This document shows positions 1 through 9,198 of a stretch of DNA of 64,000 nucleotides, piece after piece. The first letter of the stretch is position 1. Each line of letters starts with the position of its first letter. Where the stretch lies: NCBI RefSeq assembly GCF_000745835.1, contig NZ_JQKB01000010.1, forward strand, positions 62,001 to 126,000. The letters are read 5' to 3'. Source of the DNA: Belnapia moabensis DSM 16746. GTDB lineage: Bacteria; Pseudomonadota; Alphaproteobacteria; Acetobacterales; Acetobacteraceae. The translations under genes were made by a program, and so were the position numbers. Below the pieces are notes generated by a model. The model was not told where the DNA came from, did not search any database, and saw only the letters and a program-made list of their open reading frames with translations.

Positions 1-3000
1 GCCCATCCACCCCTTCACCCGCTCCCGCGTCGCCTGGAAGACGACATAGAGCATCGGGATCATGAAGATGCCGACGATGGAGGCCGCCAGCATCCCGCCG
101 AAGACCGGCGTGCCGACCGCGCGCCGCGAGAGCATCGCCGCGCCCGAGGCCGTCACCAGCGGCACCAGGCCGAGGACGAAGGCGATCGAGGTCATCATCA
201 CCGCGCGGAATCGCAGCCGCGAGCCCTCGATCGCCGCATCGCGGATCGACATGCCGCGCTCCCGCGCATCCTTGGCGAATTCGATGATGAGGATGCCGTT
301 CTTCGCCGCCAGCGCGATCAGCACGACGAGGCCGATCTGCGCATAGACGTCGAGGCTGAGCCCGGCGATCTGGATGGCGAGGAAGGAGCCGAGGCCACCC
401 ACCGCCACCGACAGCAGCACCGGCACGGGGATGGTCCAGCTCTCGTAGAGCGCGACGAGGAACAGGTAGGCGAAGAGGATCGCCAGCGCGACCACATAGA
501 TGGTCTGCCCCGCCGCGAGCCTCTCCTGATAGGCGGTGCCCGTCCATTCATAGCCGTAGCCCGCCGGCAGCACCCGCCGCGACAGTTCCTCCATGGCGTT
601 CAGCGCATCGCCCGAGGAGACGCCAGGCTTCGGCGCGCCGTTGACCAGCACCGCGCGGTAGTTGTTGTAGCGGCTGATGGTCTGCGGCCCGACCACGATC
701 CGCACATCGGCGAAGGCGCGCAGCGGCACCATGTCGCCGCGGGTGTTGCGCACCCGGATGCGCCAGATGTCTTCGGTATCGTCGCGGTCCTGCGCCTCGG
801 CCTGGATGTTCACCTGCCAGGTGCGGCCGAACAGGTTGAAGTCGTTGACGTAGAACCCGCCGAGCGAAGCCTGCAGGGCCGAGAAGATGTTGGAGATCGG
901 GATGCCGAGCGCCTGCGCCTTGTCCCGGTCCACATCGAGGAAGAGCGAGGGCGTCGCCGCCGAGAAGGTCGAGAAGACCTGCTGCAGGCGGGGGTCCTGG
1001 TTCGCCGCGACGACGAGGCCGAGCATCGCGCTGCCCAGCTCCGCCGGGTCGCGCCCTTGGAGGTCCTGCAGCTGGTACTCGAAGCCGCCGCCGGTGCCGA
1101 GGCCGATGATCGGCGGCAGGTTGAAGGCGACGACCGTCGCCGTCCGCACATTCGCCCCGGCGCCGAAGACCCGTCCGATGGAGGCGAAGACGGAATCGGC
1201 CGGATCGGTCCGCTGGTCGAAGGGCTTCAGCCGCGCCACGATGAAGGCGGAGTTGGACTGCGCGCCCTGGTCGATCAGCGAGAAGCCGACGATCGCCAGC
1301 ACGTTCTCGACCGCCGGGATGCCCTTCAGGATGCCCTCGACCTGCTCCACGGTGGCCCGGGTGCGGGAGAGGGAGGCCGCCTGCGGCAGCGAGACCTGCA
1401 CGAAGAAGGTCCCCTGGTCCTCCTGCGGCAGGAAGCCCTGCGGCGTCCTCGAGCCGATGGTGAAGATGCCGAAGGCGATCGCCGCCGTCAGCACCAGCGA
1501 GACGACCGAGAGCCGGACGATCCGCCGCACCACCGCCGCATAGCCGTCCCGCACCTTGTCGATCCCTCGCAGGACGTACTTGATCGGCCCCCGCTTCGGC
1601 CCGGTATGCCGCAGAAAGAGCACGCACAGCGCCGGCGAGAGGGTGAGGGCATTGATCGCTGAGATCACCATCGCCGCCGAGATCGTCACCGCGAACTGCC
1701 GGAACAGCACGCCCGAGAGGCCGGGGATGAAGGCGATGGGCACGAAGACCGAGAGCAGCACCAGGGTGATGGCGATGATCGGCGCGGTGATCTCGGCCAT
1801 GGCCTGCTTCACCGCCCGATTGGGCGTCCAGTCCGGGTGCTCCTCCATCACCCGCTCGACATTTTCGACGACGACGATCGCGTCGTCGACGACGATGCCG
1901 ATGGCCAGCACCATGGCCAGCAGGGAGACGGTATTGGCGCTGTAGCCGATGGCCAGCAGGATGGCGAAGGCGCCGATCAGGCTCACCGGCACCGCGATGG
2001 TCGGGATGATCGTCGCCCGGAACGAGCCGAGGAAGAGGTAGACCACCACCACCACGAGGACGAAGGCCTCGATCAGCGTGTGGATCACCTCCTCGATCGT
2101 GTCCACGACGAAGGTCGAACTGTCGTAGAGCACCTGCTGGCGCATCCCCTCGGGGAAGCGGGTCGCCATCTCCTCCAGGGTGCGCTTCATGGCGTTGGAG
2201 ACGGTCACCGCATTGGCGCCGGGCGAGAGGTAGACGCCGACGGTGACGGCGGGCTGGCCGTTCAGCCGGCTCACCGTATCCATGCTCTGCGCGCCGAGCT
2301 CGACCCGCGCCACGTCGCGGACCCGCAGCACCGAGCCGTCCGGGTTGGCGCGGATGATGATGTCGCTGAACTGCTCCGGCGTGATCAGCCGCCCGAGCGT
2401 CTGGATGTTCATCTGGAATTGCTGCGTATCGGGGATCGGCTGAGCGCCGATGCGGCCGACCGCGGCCTGGATGTTCTGGCTCTGGATCGACGCGATCAGG
2501 TCCTGCGGCGTCAGGTTCAGGCTGGTCAGCCGGTCGATCTCGAACCAGACGCGCATCGAATAGTTCTGCGCGCCGAAGATGTTCACCTGCCCGACGCCCG
2601 GCACGCGGGCCATGCGGTCGACCATGTTGATCGTCAGGTAGTTCGAGAGGAAAAGCGGCGTGTGCTCCGGGTTCGCCGAGGTCAGGGCGACGAATTGCAG
2701 CACCGAGGAGGACTGCTTGCGCACGATGAGCCCGGCGCGCTGCACCTCCTGCGGCAACCGGGCGATATTCGCCTGGATTCGGTTGTTGACGTTGACGGTG
2801 TTGATGTCCGGGTTGGACCCGAGGGCGAAGCTCACCGAGAGCTGGTAGGTGCCGTCATTGGCGCTGTTCGAGCGCATGTAGATCATGTTCTCGACGCCGT
2901 TGACGGCGCTTTCGATGATCTGCGCGACGGTCGACTCGATGACGGCGGCCGAGGCGCCCGGATAGGTCGCCTGCACCGAGACCTGGGGCGGCACGATGTC

Positions 3001-3111
3001 CGGGAACTGCGCCACGGGGATCCGCAGCAGGGCCAGCAGGCCGGCCAGGGTGATGACGATGGCGATGACGATCGCCAGCCGGGGGCGGTCGACGAAGACG
3101 CTGGAGATCAT
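1..3111 (-). CDS. RND efflux permease, AcrB/HAE1 type (3' end outside window)
   Basis: Inner-membrane proton-driven drug exporter of the resistance-nodulation-division family. The reading frame is open for 1037 codons from an ATG at 3109-3111 to the left edge without a stop; AcrB-type pumps are about 1040-1060 residues, so only a few codons are missing. The N-terminus ([11 protein letters not shown]) is the usual amphipathic start before TM1. TM4 carries the paired proton-relay aspartates ([13 protein letters not shown], Asp409-Asp410), the hallmark of hydrophobe/amphiphile exporters, unlike the metal-type pump at 52950. The start lies 6 bases after the stop of the adaptor gene, so the two form one operon. 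No outer-membrane channel gene is visible; it may lie further left. The substrate cannot be read from sequence. Confidence 0.95.
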   Translation of the reverse strand, partial: MISSVFVDRPRLAIVIAIVITLAGLLALLRIPVAQFPDIVPPQVSVQATYPGASAAVIESTVAQIIESAVNGVENMIYMRSNSANDGTYQLSVSFALGSNPDINTVNVNNRIQANIARLPQEVQRAGLIVRKQSSSVLQFVALTSANPEHTPLFLSNYLTINMVDRMARVPGVGQVNIFGAQNYSMRVWFEIDRLTSLNLTPQDLIASIQSQNIQAAVGRIGAQPIPDTQQFQMNIQTLGRLITPEQFSDIIIRANPDGSVLRVRDVARVELGAQSMDTVSRLNGQPAVTVGVYLSPGANAVTVSNAMKRTLEEMATRFPEGMRQQVLYDSSTFVVDTIEEVIHTLIEAFVLVVVVVYLFLGSFRATIIPTIAVPVSLIGAFAILLAIGYSANTVSLLAMVLAIGIVVDDAIVVVENVERVMEEHPDWTPNRAVKQAMAEITAPIIAITLVLLSVFVPIAFIPGLSGVLFRQFAVTISAAMVISAINALTLSPALCVLFLRHTGPKRGPIKYVLRGIDKVRDGYAAVVRRIVRLSVVSLVLTAAIAFGIFTIGSRTPQGFLPQEDQGTFFVQVSLPQAASLSRTRATVEQVEGILKGIPAVENVLAIVGFSLIDQGAQSNSAFIVARLKPFDQRTDPADSVFASIGRVFGAGANVRTATVVAFNLPPIIGLGTGGGFEYQLQDLQGRDPAELGSAMLGLVVAANQDPRLQQVFSTFSAATPSLFLDVDRDKAQALGIPISNIFSALQASLGGFYVNDFNLFGRTWQVNIQAEAQDRDDTEDIWRIRVRNTRGDMVPLRAFADVRIVVGPQTISRYNNYRAVLVNGAPKPGVSSGDALNAMEELSRRVLPAGYGYEWTGTAYQERLAAGQTIYVVALAILFAYLFLVALYESWTIPVPVLLSVAVGGLGSFLAIQIAGLSLDVYAQIGLVVLIALAAKNGILIIEFAKDARERGMSIRDAAIEGSRLRFRAVMMTSIAFVLGLVPLVTASGAAMLSRRAVGTPVFGGMLAASIVGIFMIPMLYVVFQATRERVKGWMG

Positions 3112-3117
3112 GGCGCG

Positions 3118-4314
3118 TCAGCCCGGCCGGCCGCCAGCGGCAGGCGCGCCGGGTGGCCTGGCGCCCGGCGGTGGCGCGCCGGCCGGCCCGGCATTCACCT
3201 CCTGGCCCGGCCGCACGCGTTGCAAGCCCTCGCTGATCACCTGCTCGCCGCCCTGCAGCCCGTCCTCGATCACCACCTGGTCGCGGATGGTCCGCCCGAG
3301 CCGCACCGGGCGGCGCTGCGCCTTCTTCTCGTTGTCGACGACAAGGACGTAGTTGCCGCCCTGGTCCTGCAGCACCGCCGCGCGCGGCAGCACGATGGCC
3401 TGCACCGGCTCCACGCCCTCCACCGCCACGGTGACGAACTGCCCGTCGATCAGCTCCCGGTCGCCCGGGCTGCCGGGCTGGGCGCCGGCGCGGAGCGGGT
3501 TCGGGATCAGCGCGCGGATCAGCAGGCTGTCAGTGTTGCGGTCGACCTGGGTATCGACAAACTCGATCCGCCCGGCCTGCGGGTAGGGCCGCCCATCGCT
3601 CAGCCGGACGCGCACGACCACGGCATTGACCCCACCGCGGCCCTCATAGCGGGCCTGGAGCTCGCCCGCCGTGCGGGAGCTGACGGTGAAGACCACGCGC
3701 ATCGGGTCCTGGCTGACCACGACGGCCAGCGGGTCGGTCAGCGTCGGCGTGACGACGTTGCCCGGCGTCAGGCTGGCCCGGCCGATCTTGCCGTCGATCG
3801 GCGAGAGGATGTCGGTATAGCCGAGATTAATGTCGGCGACGCGCACCGCCGCCTGGGCACCGAGCAGCTGGGCATTCGCCGTCCGCTCCTGCGCCTGGGC
3901 GTTATCGAGCGCGACACGCGTACCAGCGCCGGTCTGCTGCAACTCGCGGGCGCGGGCCAGCGCCACGCGGGCATTCTCGAGCGTTGCCTGGGCGGAGGCG
4001 ACATTGGCCCGCGCCTGCTCCAGCTGCGCCTCGAAGGGTGGTTTCTCGATGCGGAACAGCACCTCGCCGGCCTTCACCTCCTGGCCCTCGGTGAAGGCGC
4101 GCTCCTGGAGGAAGCCGGTGACGCGGGCGCGGATCTCGACGCGGTTCACCGCCTCGATCCGCCCGGTGAACTCGGTGCTCTCGGTCACCGGCTGGCGGTT
4201 CGCCGGCATGACGCCGACGGCCGGCGGGCCCTGCGGCCCGAACTGGGCGGCGGCCGGCAGGGCGAGCATGGTGAGCAGGAGGGCGGCGGGAAGGCGGCGC
4301 AGCATGCGGGTCAT
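3118..4314 (-). CDS. RND efflux periplasmic adaptor subunit (AcrA/MexA-like)
   Basis: Membrane-fusion protein that links the RND permease to an outer-membrane channel. The protein has 398 residues from the ATG at 4312-4314: a signal peptide of about 24 residues ending in AAAAQ-like sequence, a biotinyl-lipoyl-like barrel ([18 protein letters not shown]), a helical hairpin rich in Ala/Gln/Glu (around residues 100-150), the second lipoyl half ([14 protein letters not shown]), and a Gly/Pro-rich C-terminal tail. The frame runs upstream to a TTG at 4374, but only the 4314 start places the signal sequence at the N-terminus. Its stop lies 6 bases before the permease start. The preceding 240 bases (4315-4554) show nothing beyond a dubious 43-codon frame. 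Confidence 0.93.
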   Translation of the reverse strand: MTRMLRRLPAALLLTMLALPAAAQFGPQGPPAVGVMPANRQPVTESTEFTGRIEAVNRVEIRARVTGFLQERAFTEGQEVKAGEVLFRIEKPPFEAQLEQARANVASAQATLENARVALARARELQQTGAGTRVALDNAQAQERTANAQLLGAQAAVRVADINLGYTDILSPIDGKIGRASLTPGNVVTPTLTDPLAVVVSQDPMRVVFTVSSRTAGELQARYEGRGGVNAVVVRVRLSDGRPYPQAGRIEFVDTQVDRNTDSLLIRALIPNPLRAGAQPGSPGDRELIDGQFVTVAVEGVEPVQAIVLPRAAVLQDQGGNYVLVVDNEKKAQRRPVRLGRTIRDQVVIEDGLQGGEQVISEGLQRVRPGQEVNAGPAGAPPPGARPPGAPAAGGRPG

Positions 4315-4554
4315 CCGGATCGGAGCGGCTGGCGATACCAGGGCGTCCCCCCCGGGACCAGATGGATTCCTCAAATAGCGGCCATCCGCGCGGACGCAAG
4401 CCGTCGGGCATGTCAGGGCGATGAAACCGACCCGATAACGTCAGCGCGAGCCAGGCTTCCCTGTCCTCGATGCCGGACGGGCAGGGGAAAGGGCGCCTGG
4501 CGCAGCAGCCGCGCCGCCTCGGCGACGGGCAGTCTCCGCAGCATGGCCGCGAGC

Positions 4555-5736
4555 CTAGTCCCGCCGCCGCAGCAGCAGGAAGCCGCTCGTGCAGAGGATC
4601 AGCGCGACGGCGAAGCTCGCCAGCGCAGCGCCCACCCCGGCCCAGGCGGCGGCGAGGCCGGAGACCGCCTGCATCACCGCCGCGCCCCCGAAGAAGGCGA
4701 TGTTCACCGCCGAGAGCGCCCGCCCGGCCCGCTCCGGCGGCACCGCCGCGCGGACCTGGCCGAAGACCACCGACTGCACCGAGATCACCGCGCCGATCAG
4801 CGCGAAGATCGCCGCATCCCAGGCCGGCGGCATGCCATGCCCGGCAAGGAGCGCCAGGATCAGCCCGGCCACGGCATAATGGCTCGCGGCCAGCATCAGC
4901 ACCGGCCGGCCGATCCGCCGCTCCGCCCAGCCGCAGACGGCCGGGGCGATGGTCAGCGCCAGCGCGAAGAGCGATAGGACATGCCCCGCCTCGACGCGGC
5001 TGAGGCCCTTCACCTCCATCAGCCAGGGCCCGCCCCAGAGCCCGCGCAGCCCGAGCACCACGGCCAGGCTGGCGAAGCTGAAGATCATCAGCGGCCGCAG
5101 CACAGGCGAGGCGGCGATGGCGACGACCTCCGCCGCATCCTGCAGCAGTGAGCGGCGCCCCCCTCGCTCGGGCGGCGGGTGATGCACGGTCAGCGCCACG
5201 GCCAGCATCGCCAGCGCCGCCAGCCCGGCCGTGGCGAGGAAGCCGGCCCGCCAGCCATGCGCATCGACCAGCCAGGCGAGCGGGCTGCCGGAGAGCAGCA
5301 TCCCGGTATTGCCGACGGTGAGGATGATGCCGGACCAGAGGGCGAAGCGCGCCGGCGGCACGCCGCGGGCGGCGAAGGTCATCGGCCCCATCAGCATGCC
5401 CGAGCAGCCGATGCCGAGCACGATCTGGGCGAGCAGCATCCCGGCCGCGCTCTCCGCCGCGGCGGCCAGCAACGCCCCGGCGCCGGCGATCGCCAGCACG
5501 GTGAGCGCGGTGCGGCGGACCCCGAAGCGATCGAGCCCCACCCCGACCGGCACCATGCAGAGGGCGAAGGTCAGCGCGAAGGCCCCGGTGACGGCGGCGA
5601 GGCCGTCCGGCGAGAGGCCGAGGTCGCGCTGCAGCACGTCGGCGGCGAGCGCCGGCAGCGTGCGCACGGCGTTGGAGAAGACATGGCCGAGCGTCAGCGC
5701 CAGGATCGGCACTGCGGGGCCGCGGATTGGCGGCAC
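4555..5736 (-). CDS. MFS transporter
   Basis: Major facilitator superfamily permease of 393 residues with about 12 hydrophobic segments. The loop between TM2 and TM3 has the family pattern (GVGLDRFGVRRTAL, near residues 65-80). The start is a GTG at 5734-5736, preceded on its own strand by a clear GGAAGG-type ribosome site 6-12 bases upstream. It resembles the cyanate/nitrate-type or general multidrug MFS branch, but no substrate residue is recognisable. The gene stands between the efflux adaptor and the FAD oxidase, 36 bases after the stop of the latter on the same strand, so it may be the last gene of that transcript. Confidence 0.85.
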   Translation of the reverse strand: MPPIRGPAVPILALTLGHVFSNAVRTLPALAADVLQRDLGLSPDGLAAVTGAFALTFALCMVPVGVGLDRFGVRRTALTVLAIAGAGALLAAAAESAAGMLLAQIVLGIGCSGMLMGPMTFAARGVPPARFALWSGIILTVGNTGMLLSGSPLAWLVDAHGWRAGFLATAGLAALAMLAVALTVHHPPPERGGRRSLLQDAAEVVAIAASPVLRPLMIFSFASLAVVLGLRGLWGGPWLMEVKGLSRVEAGHVLSLFALALTIAPAVCGWAERRIGRPVLMLAASHYAVAGLILALLAGHGMPPAWDAAIFALIGAVISVQSVVFGQVRAAVPPERAGRALSAVNIAFFGGAAVMQAVSGLAAAWAGVGAALASFAVALILCTSGFLLLRRRD

Positions 5737-5772
5737 GTTATCCTTCCCCCCTTGGCCCTTCGAACTCGCAGC

Positions 5773-7167
5773 CTAGTTCCGGAACATCTTCCCCGGGTTG
5801 AGGATGCCCTTGGGGTCGAAGCCTGCCTTGATGCCGCGCATCAGCGCCAGCGCCTCCGGCCCATGCTCCTGCTCCAGGAACTCGCGCTTGCCGAGGCCGA
5901 CGCCGTGCTCGCCGGAGCAGGTGCCGCCCAACGCCAGGCCGCGCGCCACGATCCTGCGGTCGATCTCCCAGGCCTTCTCATGGCCCTGCGGGTCGTTCGG
6001 GTCGTAGAGGATGACCTGGTGGAAATTGCCGTCGCCGACATGGCCGACGATGCAGGTCGTGGCGCCCGCCGCCTCGGCATCCGCCTTGGCGCCGAGGATC
6101 GCCTCGGCGAGACGCGAGATGGGGACGCAGACATCGGTCGTAATGGCGCGATACCCGGGGATCAGCGCGACCGCCGCCCAATAGGCATCATGCCGCGCCT
6201 TCCACAGCCGGTTGCGCGCTTCGGCATCGGTCGCCCAGGCGAAGCCCTCGCCGCCCATCTCGGTGGCGATGGCCTCCACCGTCTCGGCCTGCTCCTGCAC
6301 CGCCGCCGGGCTGCCATGGAATTCGAGGAAGAGCGTCGGCGTCGCCCGGTAGCCCTCGAGCTTCGAGTAACGGATGCAGGCCTGCATCTGGTCGGCATCG
6401 AGCAGCTCGATCCGCGCGACGGGGATGCCGGCCTGCATGGTGGCGATGGTGGTCTCCACCGCCGATTTGAGGTCGGGAAACTGGCAGACCGCCGCCGACA
6501 TCGCCTCCGGGATGCCGTGCAGCCGCAGCCTGATCCTCGTGATGACGCCGAGCGTGCCCTCTGAGCCGATGAAGAGCCGCGTCAGGTCGTAGCCATTCGC
6601 CGCCTTGCGCGCCCGCCCGCCGGTCTGGATGACCCGCCCATCGGCCAGCACCACTTCGAGGCCGAGGACATTCTCGCGGATGGTGCCGTAGCGCACGGCG
6701 CAAGTGCCGCTGGCCCGCGTCGCGCACATGCCGCCGATGGTGCAATGGCTGCCCGGATCGACCGGGAAGAACATGCCCTGGTCGCGCAGGTAGTCATTGA
6801 TCTGGTGGCGGGTGACGCCGGGCTCGATCAGGCAGTCCATGTCCTCGCCGTTGACCTCGAGGATGTTCGTCATCCGCGACAGGTCGAGCGAGATGCCGCG
6901 CCGCACCGGGTTCACATGCCCCTCGAGGCTGGTGCCGGCGCCGAAGGCGACGAGCGGCACGCCATGCTGGTTGCAGAGCGCCAGGATGCGGCTGACCTCC
7001 TCCGTGCTCTCCGCATAGGCGACGGCATCCGGCAGGGTCGGCGGCGTCTGGTCCTCGCCGCGGCTGTGCTGCTCGCGGATGGCCTGGGCGGTCGAGAGCC
7101 GGTCCCCGATCAGGGCGCGGATGCCGGCGATGACGGCATCCACGGGGCGAGGGGCGATGGTGTTCAT
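5773..7167 (-). CDS. FAD-linked oxidase, D-lactate dehydrogenase/GlcD type
   Basis: Flavoprotein of the vanillyl-alcohol-oxidase fold that oxidises a 2-hydroxy acid such as D-lactate or glycolate. 464 residues. The PCMH-type FAD domain is seen at residues 71-90 (PLVAFGAGTSLEGHVNP) and in the following stretch with HCTIGGMCATRASG and GSEGTLGVIT; the C-terminal cap ends with the family signature CSGEHGVGLGKREFL (from residue 417) and LNPGKMF. It has no iron-sulfur domain, so it resembles cytochrome-linked D-lactate dehydrogenase (LDHD-like) more than full GlcDEF. The ATG at 7165-7167 overlaps the upstream hydrolase stop by four bases (ATGA), and GAGG lies before it, so translation is probably coupled. 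The substrate is not settled. Confidence 0.9.
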   Translation of the reverse strand: MNTIAPRPVDAVIAGIRALIGDRLSTAQAIREQHSRGEDQTPPTLPDAVAYAESTEEVSRILALCNQHGVPLVAFGAGTSLEGHVNPVRRGISLDLSRMTNILEVNGEDMDCLIEPGVTRHQINDYLRDQGMFFPVDPGSHCTIGGMCATRASGTCAVRYGTIRENVLGLEVVLADGRVIQTGGRARKAANGYDLTRLFIGSEGTLGVITRIRLRLHGIPEAMSAAVCQFPDLKSAVETTIATMQAGIPVARIELLDADQMQACIRYSKLEGYRATPTLFLEFHGSPAAVQEQAETVEAIATEMGGEGFAWATDAEARNRLWKARHDAYWAAVALIPGYRAITTDVCVPISRLAEAILGAKADAEAAGATTCIVGHVGDGNFHQVILYDPNDPQGHEKAWEIDRRIVARGLALGGTCSGEHGVGLGKREFLEQEHGPEALALMRGIKAGFDPKGILNPGKMFRN

Positions 7168-8021
7168 GGGGTTTCCTCTTCCCGCGCAAGCGGGCAGGTC
7201 AGGCAATGCGGGCCGCCGCCACCGGCGGTGAAGAGCGATAGGGCGGGGTCGAGCACGGTCAGCCCCTCCGCCCGCAGCGCGGCATTGAGGTCGCGGCTTT
7301 CGGCCGCCGATATCACGCGCCCCTCGCCGAGGGAAAGGATGTTGCAGCCGAGCTGCATGGCGCTGCGGTAGGGCACCGGCAGGCAGGCGATGCCCCGCCC
7401 CGTCAGCCAGCCGATGAAATCCTCCGGCAGCACGTCGAGGCAGGCGACGGCGAGGCCGGGCGCGGCCAGGCAGAACAGCACGTCGAGATGCAGGAAATGC
7501 TCGTCGAAGGGCTGGACCCGCACCTCCCACCCCTCGGCCCTCAGCCAGCCCGCCAGCTGCTCCGCGCCGTCGAGGTCGGTCCGCCCGCCCGAGGCGCCGA
7601 TCAGCGCGAGGCCGGGGCGGAGGATATGGACATCGCCCCCCTCCAGCGTCCCGGCCGAGGATTTCCGCCAGAACCGCCCGCCATGCCAGTCGATCAGCGC
7701 GGCATATTCGCCCCGCCGCTGCGGACGCTCCAGCTGGCAGAGGATGGGGCCGAGATGCGTCACCACCACGCTGTCGCGGGTATAGGCCATGTAGGGCAGA
7801 TGCGGCTCGGGCGGCAGGTGATGGACGCGGGCGCCTCCCTGCTCCAGCGCCGCGGCCAGCTCGCGGTGCTGCGCCTGCAGCCCCTGGAGGTCCGGCTGGC
7901 CGCCCCCGGCCAACGTCCGCCGAGCGATGCTGTTGGTCGACAGCCAGCGATAGTGGTCCGGCGCGCAGACCAGCACGTCGGTCAGGCGGCCGGTTTCGGA
8001 GGTGACGGTCCAGTCGGGCAT
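7164..8021 (-). CDS. Arginine deiminase / dimethylargininase-like hydrolase
   Basis: Member of the guanidine-modifying (amidinotransferase/DDAH/ADI) superfamily, 285 residues from the ATG at 8019-8021. Visible family marks are an early TRDSVV and EGGDV acidic pair, a HLDV motif (catalytic His) and a C-terminal GGGPHCLTCPL in which Cys273 is the expected nucleophile. The frame extends upstream 19 codons without a better start. It may hydrolyse dimethylarginine, arginine or a similar guanidine compound; the sequence does not decide. It is translationally coupled to the downstream FAD oxidase, an unusual partner that suggests a shared catabolic substrate. Confidence 0.82.
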   Translation of the reverse strand: MPDWTVTSETGRLTDVLVCAPDHYRWLSTNSIARRTLAGGGQPDLQGLQAQHRELAAALEQGGARVHHLPPEPHLPYMAYTRDSVVVTHLGPILCQLERPQRRGEYAALIDWHGGRFWRKSSAGTLEGGDVHILRPGLALIGASGGRTDLDGAEQLAGWLRAEGWEVRVQPFDEHFLHLDVLFCLAAPGLAVACLDVLPEDFIGWLTGRGIACLPVPYRSAMQLGCNILSLGEGRVISAAESRDLNAALRAEGLTVLDPALSLFTAGGGGPHCLTCPLAREEETP

Positions 8022-8072
8022 CGCGCCAGGGTGCCGGGGCCGGGCGGCGGCGTCCAGAGCGCGACCCCAAAC

Positions 8073-8087
8073 CTTCAAGTCTTGAAG
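8073..8087. promoter_or_regulatory. 15-bp palindrome in divergent intergenic region
   Basis: CTTCAAG-T-CTTGAAG is a perfect inverted repeat (7-bp arms, one central base), 50 bases upstream of the hydrolase start at 8021 and within the 274-base gap shared with the divergent aldolase gene. Its size suits a dimeric regulator. A second GC-rich palindrome (GCGGAGGC-c-GCCTCCGC) lies at 8109-8125, followed by an A/T-rich patch at 8126-8150. No regulator gene adjoins, so assignment as an operator is inference. Confidence 0.35.
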
Positions 8088-8232
8088 CGGGGCGCCGGCA
8101 AAGCCGCGGCGGAGGCCGCCTCCGCAAACAAATTTAGAGATTGATGGATTGAAGGGCCATCCGGCGCGGGACGGCCGGTGGCGGGGCGCATCCTACCCTG
8201 GTTCGGGCCGGTTCCGCAACATCCAGGGCGCG

Positions 8233-8261
8233 TTGACGCCCCTGCCGCCCGCGCCTAGCGT
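8233..8261 (+). promoter_or_regulatory. Candidate sigma-70 promoter for the aldolase gene
   Basis: TTGACG at 8233-8238 and TAGCGT at 8256-8261 are separated by 17 bases, 35 bases before the aldolase ATG. The -35 hexamer is close to consensus; the -10 is weak, as is common in GC-rich alphaproteobacteria. Confidence 0.35.
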
Positions 8262-8295
8262 CGCCCTCCCGATACGAGAGTCCCAGGGGGAAACG

Positions 8296-9060
8296 ATGCC
8301 CAACAAGGTCAAGGCAGCATGGCAGGCCGGCAAGGCCGTGGTGAATGGCTGGCTCGCCATTCCGAACGCCTTCAGCGCCGAGATGTACAGCCAGGCCGGC
8401 TGGGACAGCGTCACCGTCGACATGCAGCATGGCGTGCAGGACTACCTCTCCTGCGTCGCCTGCTTCCAGGGCATCCAGCCCTCGGGCGCCACGCCCATGG
8501 TGCGGGTGCCGTGGAACGAGCCGGGCATCATCGGCAAGGTGCTGGATGCCGGCGCCTACGGCGTCATCTGCCCGATGGTGAACACCGAGGCCGAGGCGCG
8601 CGCCCTGGTGCAGTACTCCAAGTATCCGCCGCGCGGCACGCGCAGCAACGGCCCGATCCGCGCCGGCGTCTACGGCGAGGCGGGCGGCTACCAGAAGACC
8701 GCCAATGACGAGATCCTCGTCATCCCGATGATCGAGACCCAGACGGCGCTCGACAACCTCGAGGCCATCCTCGACGTGCCGGGGATCGACGCGATCTATG
8801 TCGGCCCCTCCGATCTCGGCCTCTCCCTCGGCATGATCCCGATCCTCGACCGTGAGGAGCCGGAAATCCTAAAGATCTATGAGCGCCTCATCAAGGAGAC
8901 CTCGAAGCGCGGCATCGCGGCTGGCCTGCACAATTCCTCGCCGAAATACGCGAAGAAGATGATCGATATGGGCTTCAAGCTCGTGACCGTCGGCGGCAAC
9001 GATGTCGGGCTGATGGTCAACGCCGCGAAGGCCGCCATCAAGGAAGCCCGCGGCGGGTAA
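8296..9060 (+). CDS. HpcH/HpaI family aldolase
   Basis: Class II metal-dependent pyruvate aldolase (TIM barrel) of the 2,4-dihydroxyhept-2-ene-dioate/2-keto-3-deoxy-sugar acid family, 254 residues. The ATG at 8296 follows an AGGGGGAAACG ribosome site; the frame is open further upstream but lacks a better start. Metal ligands sit in IPMIETQTALDN and YVGPSDLGLSLG, and the catalytic-His motif reads DMQHG where many family members have D-x-E-H-G. Substrate likely an acyl pyruvate-type compound; not determinable here. A paralogue with the usual DMEHG lies at 31278. The gene stands alone between two hairpin-bearing intergenic regions. Confidence 0.88.
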   Translation: MPNKVKAAWQAGKAVVNGWLAIPNAFSAEMYSQAGWDSVTVDMQHGVQDYLSCVACFQGIQPSGATPMVRVPWNEPGIIGKVLDAGAYGVICPMVNTEAEARALVQYSKYPPRGTRSNGPIRAGVYGEAGGYQKTANDEILVIPMIETQTALDNLEAILDVPGIDAIYVGPSDLGLSLGMIPILDREEPEILKIYERLIKETSKRGIAAGLHNSSPKYAKKMIDMGFKLVTVGGNDVGLMVNAAKAAIKEARGG

Positions 9061-9065
9061 GAACT

Positions 9066-9096
9066 CCCCACAAAACCGCTTCGCAGTTTTGCGGGG
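9066..9096 (+). terminator. Hairpin after aldolase gene
   Basis: CCCCACAAAAC (9066-9076) pairs with GTTTTGCGGGG (9086-9096) with one mismatch, starting 6 bases after the aldolase stop. There is no clear U-run, so termination is inferred from position and stem length. Confidence 0.45.
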
Positions 9097-9133
9097 GTCC
9101 CGGAAGGCGCTCCTTACCCATGGCGTCGTCTCG

Positions 9134-9158
9134 CCTTCCGCGGCGAAGCCGCGGAAGG
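9134..9158. other. Perfect 11-bp inverted repeat
   Basis: CCTTCCGCGGC (9134-9144), loop GAA, GCCGCGGAAGG (9148-9158). A strong RNA hairpin 40 bases before the DppB-like gene. It could be part of a transcription stop behind the aldolase, a leader structure, or a dispersed GC-rich repeat element. Confidence 0.5.
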
Positions 9159-9198
9159 GCACCGGGAGGGGACGTCTCCAGGCCGATAGGGGTTTGGC

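Noticed and set aside
4413-4544. 43-codon minus-strand frame behind the MFS gene
   Set aside because: No ribosome site, no recognisable feature and mixed codon use; probably chance.
1837-4977. 1046-codon plus-strand open frame
   Set aside because: Antisense to the AcrB-type permease, the adaptor and the start of the MFS gene; the product is His/Asp/Arg-rich low-complexity sequence, typical of shadow frames in GC-rich DNA.
5773-8127. 784-codon frame suggesting a fusion of the FAD oxidase with an upstream domain
   Set aside because: The upstream half is an Arg/Pro-rich shadow of the deiminase-like gene; the ATGA overlap and ribosome site at 7167 mark the real start.
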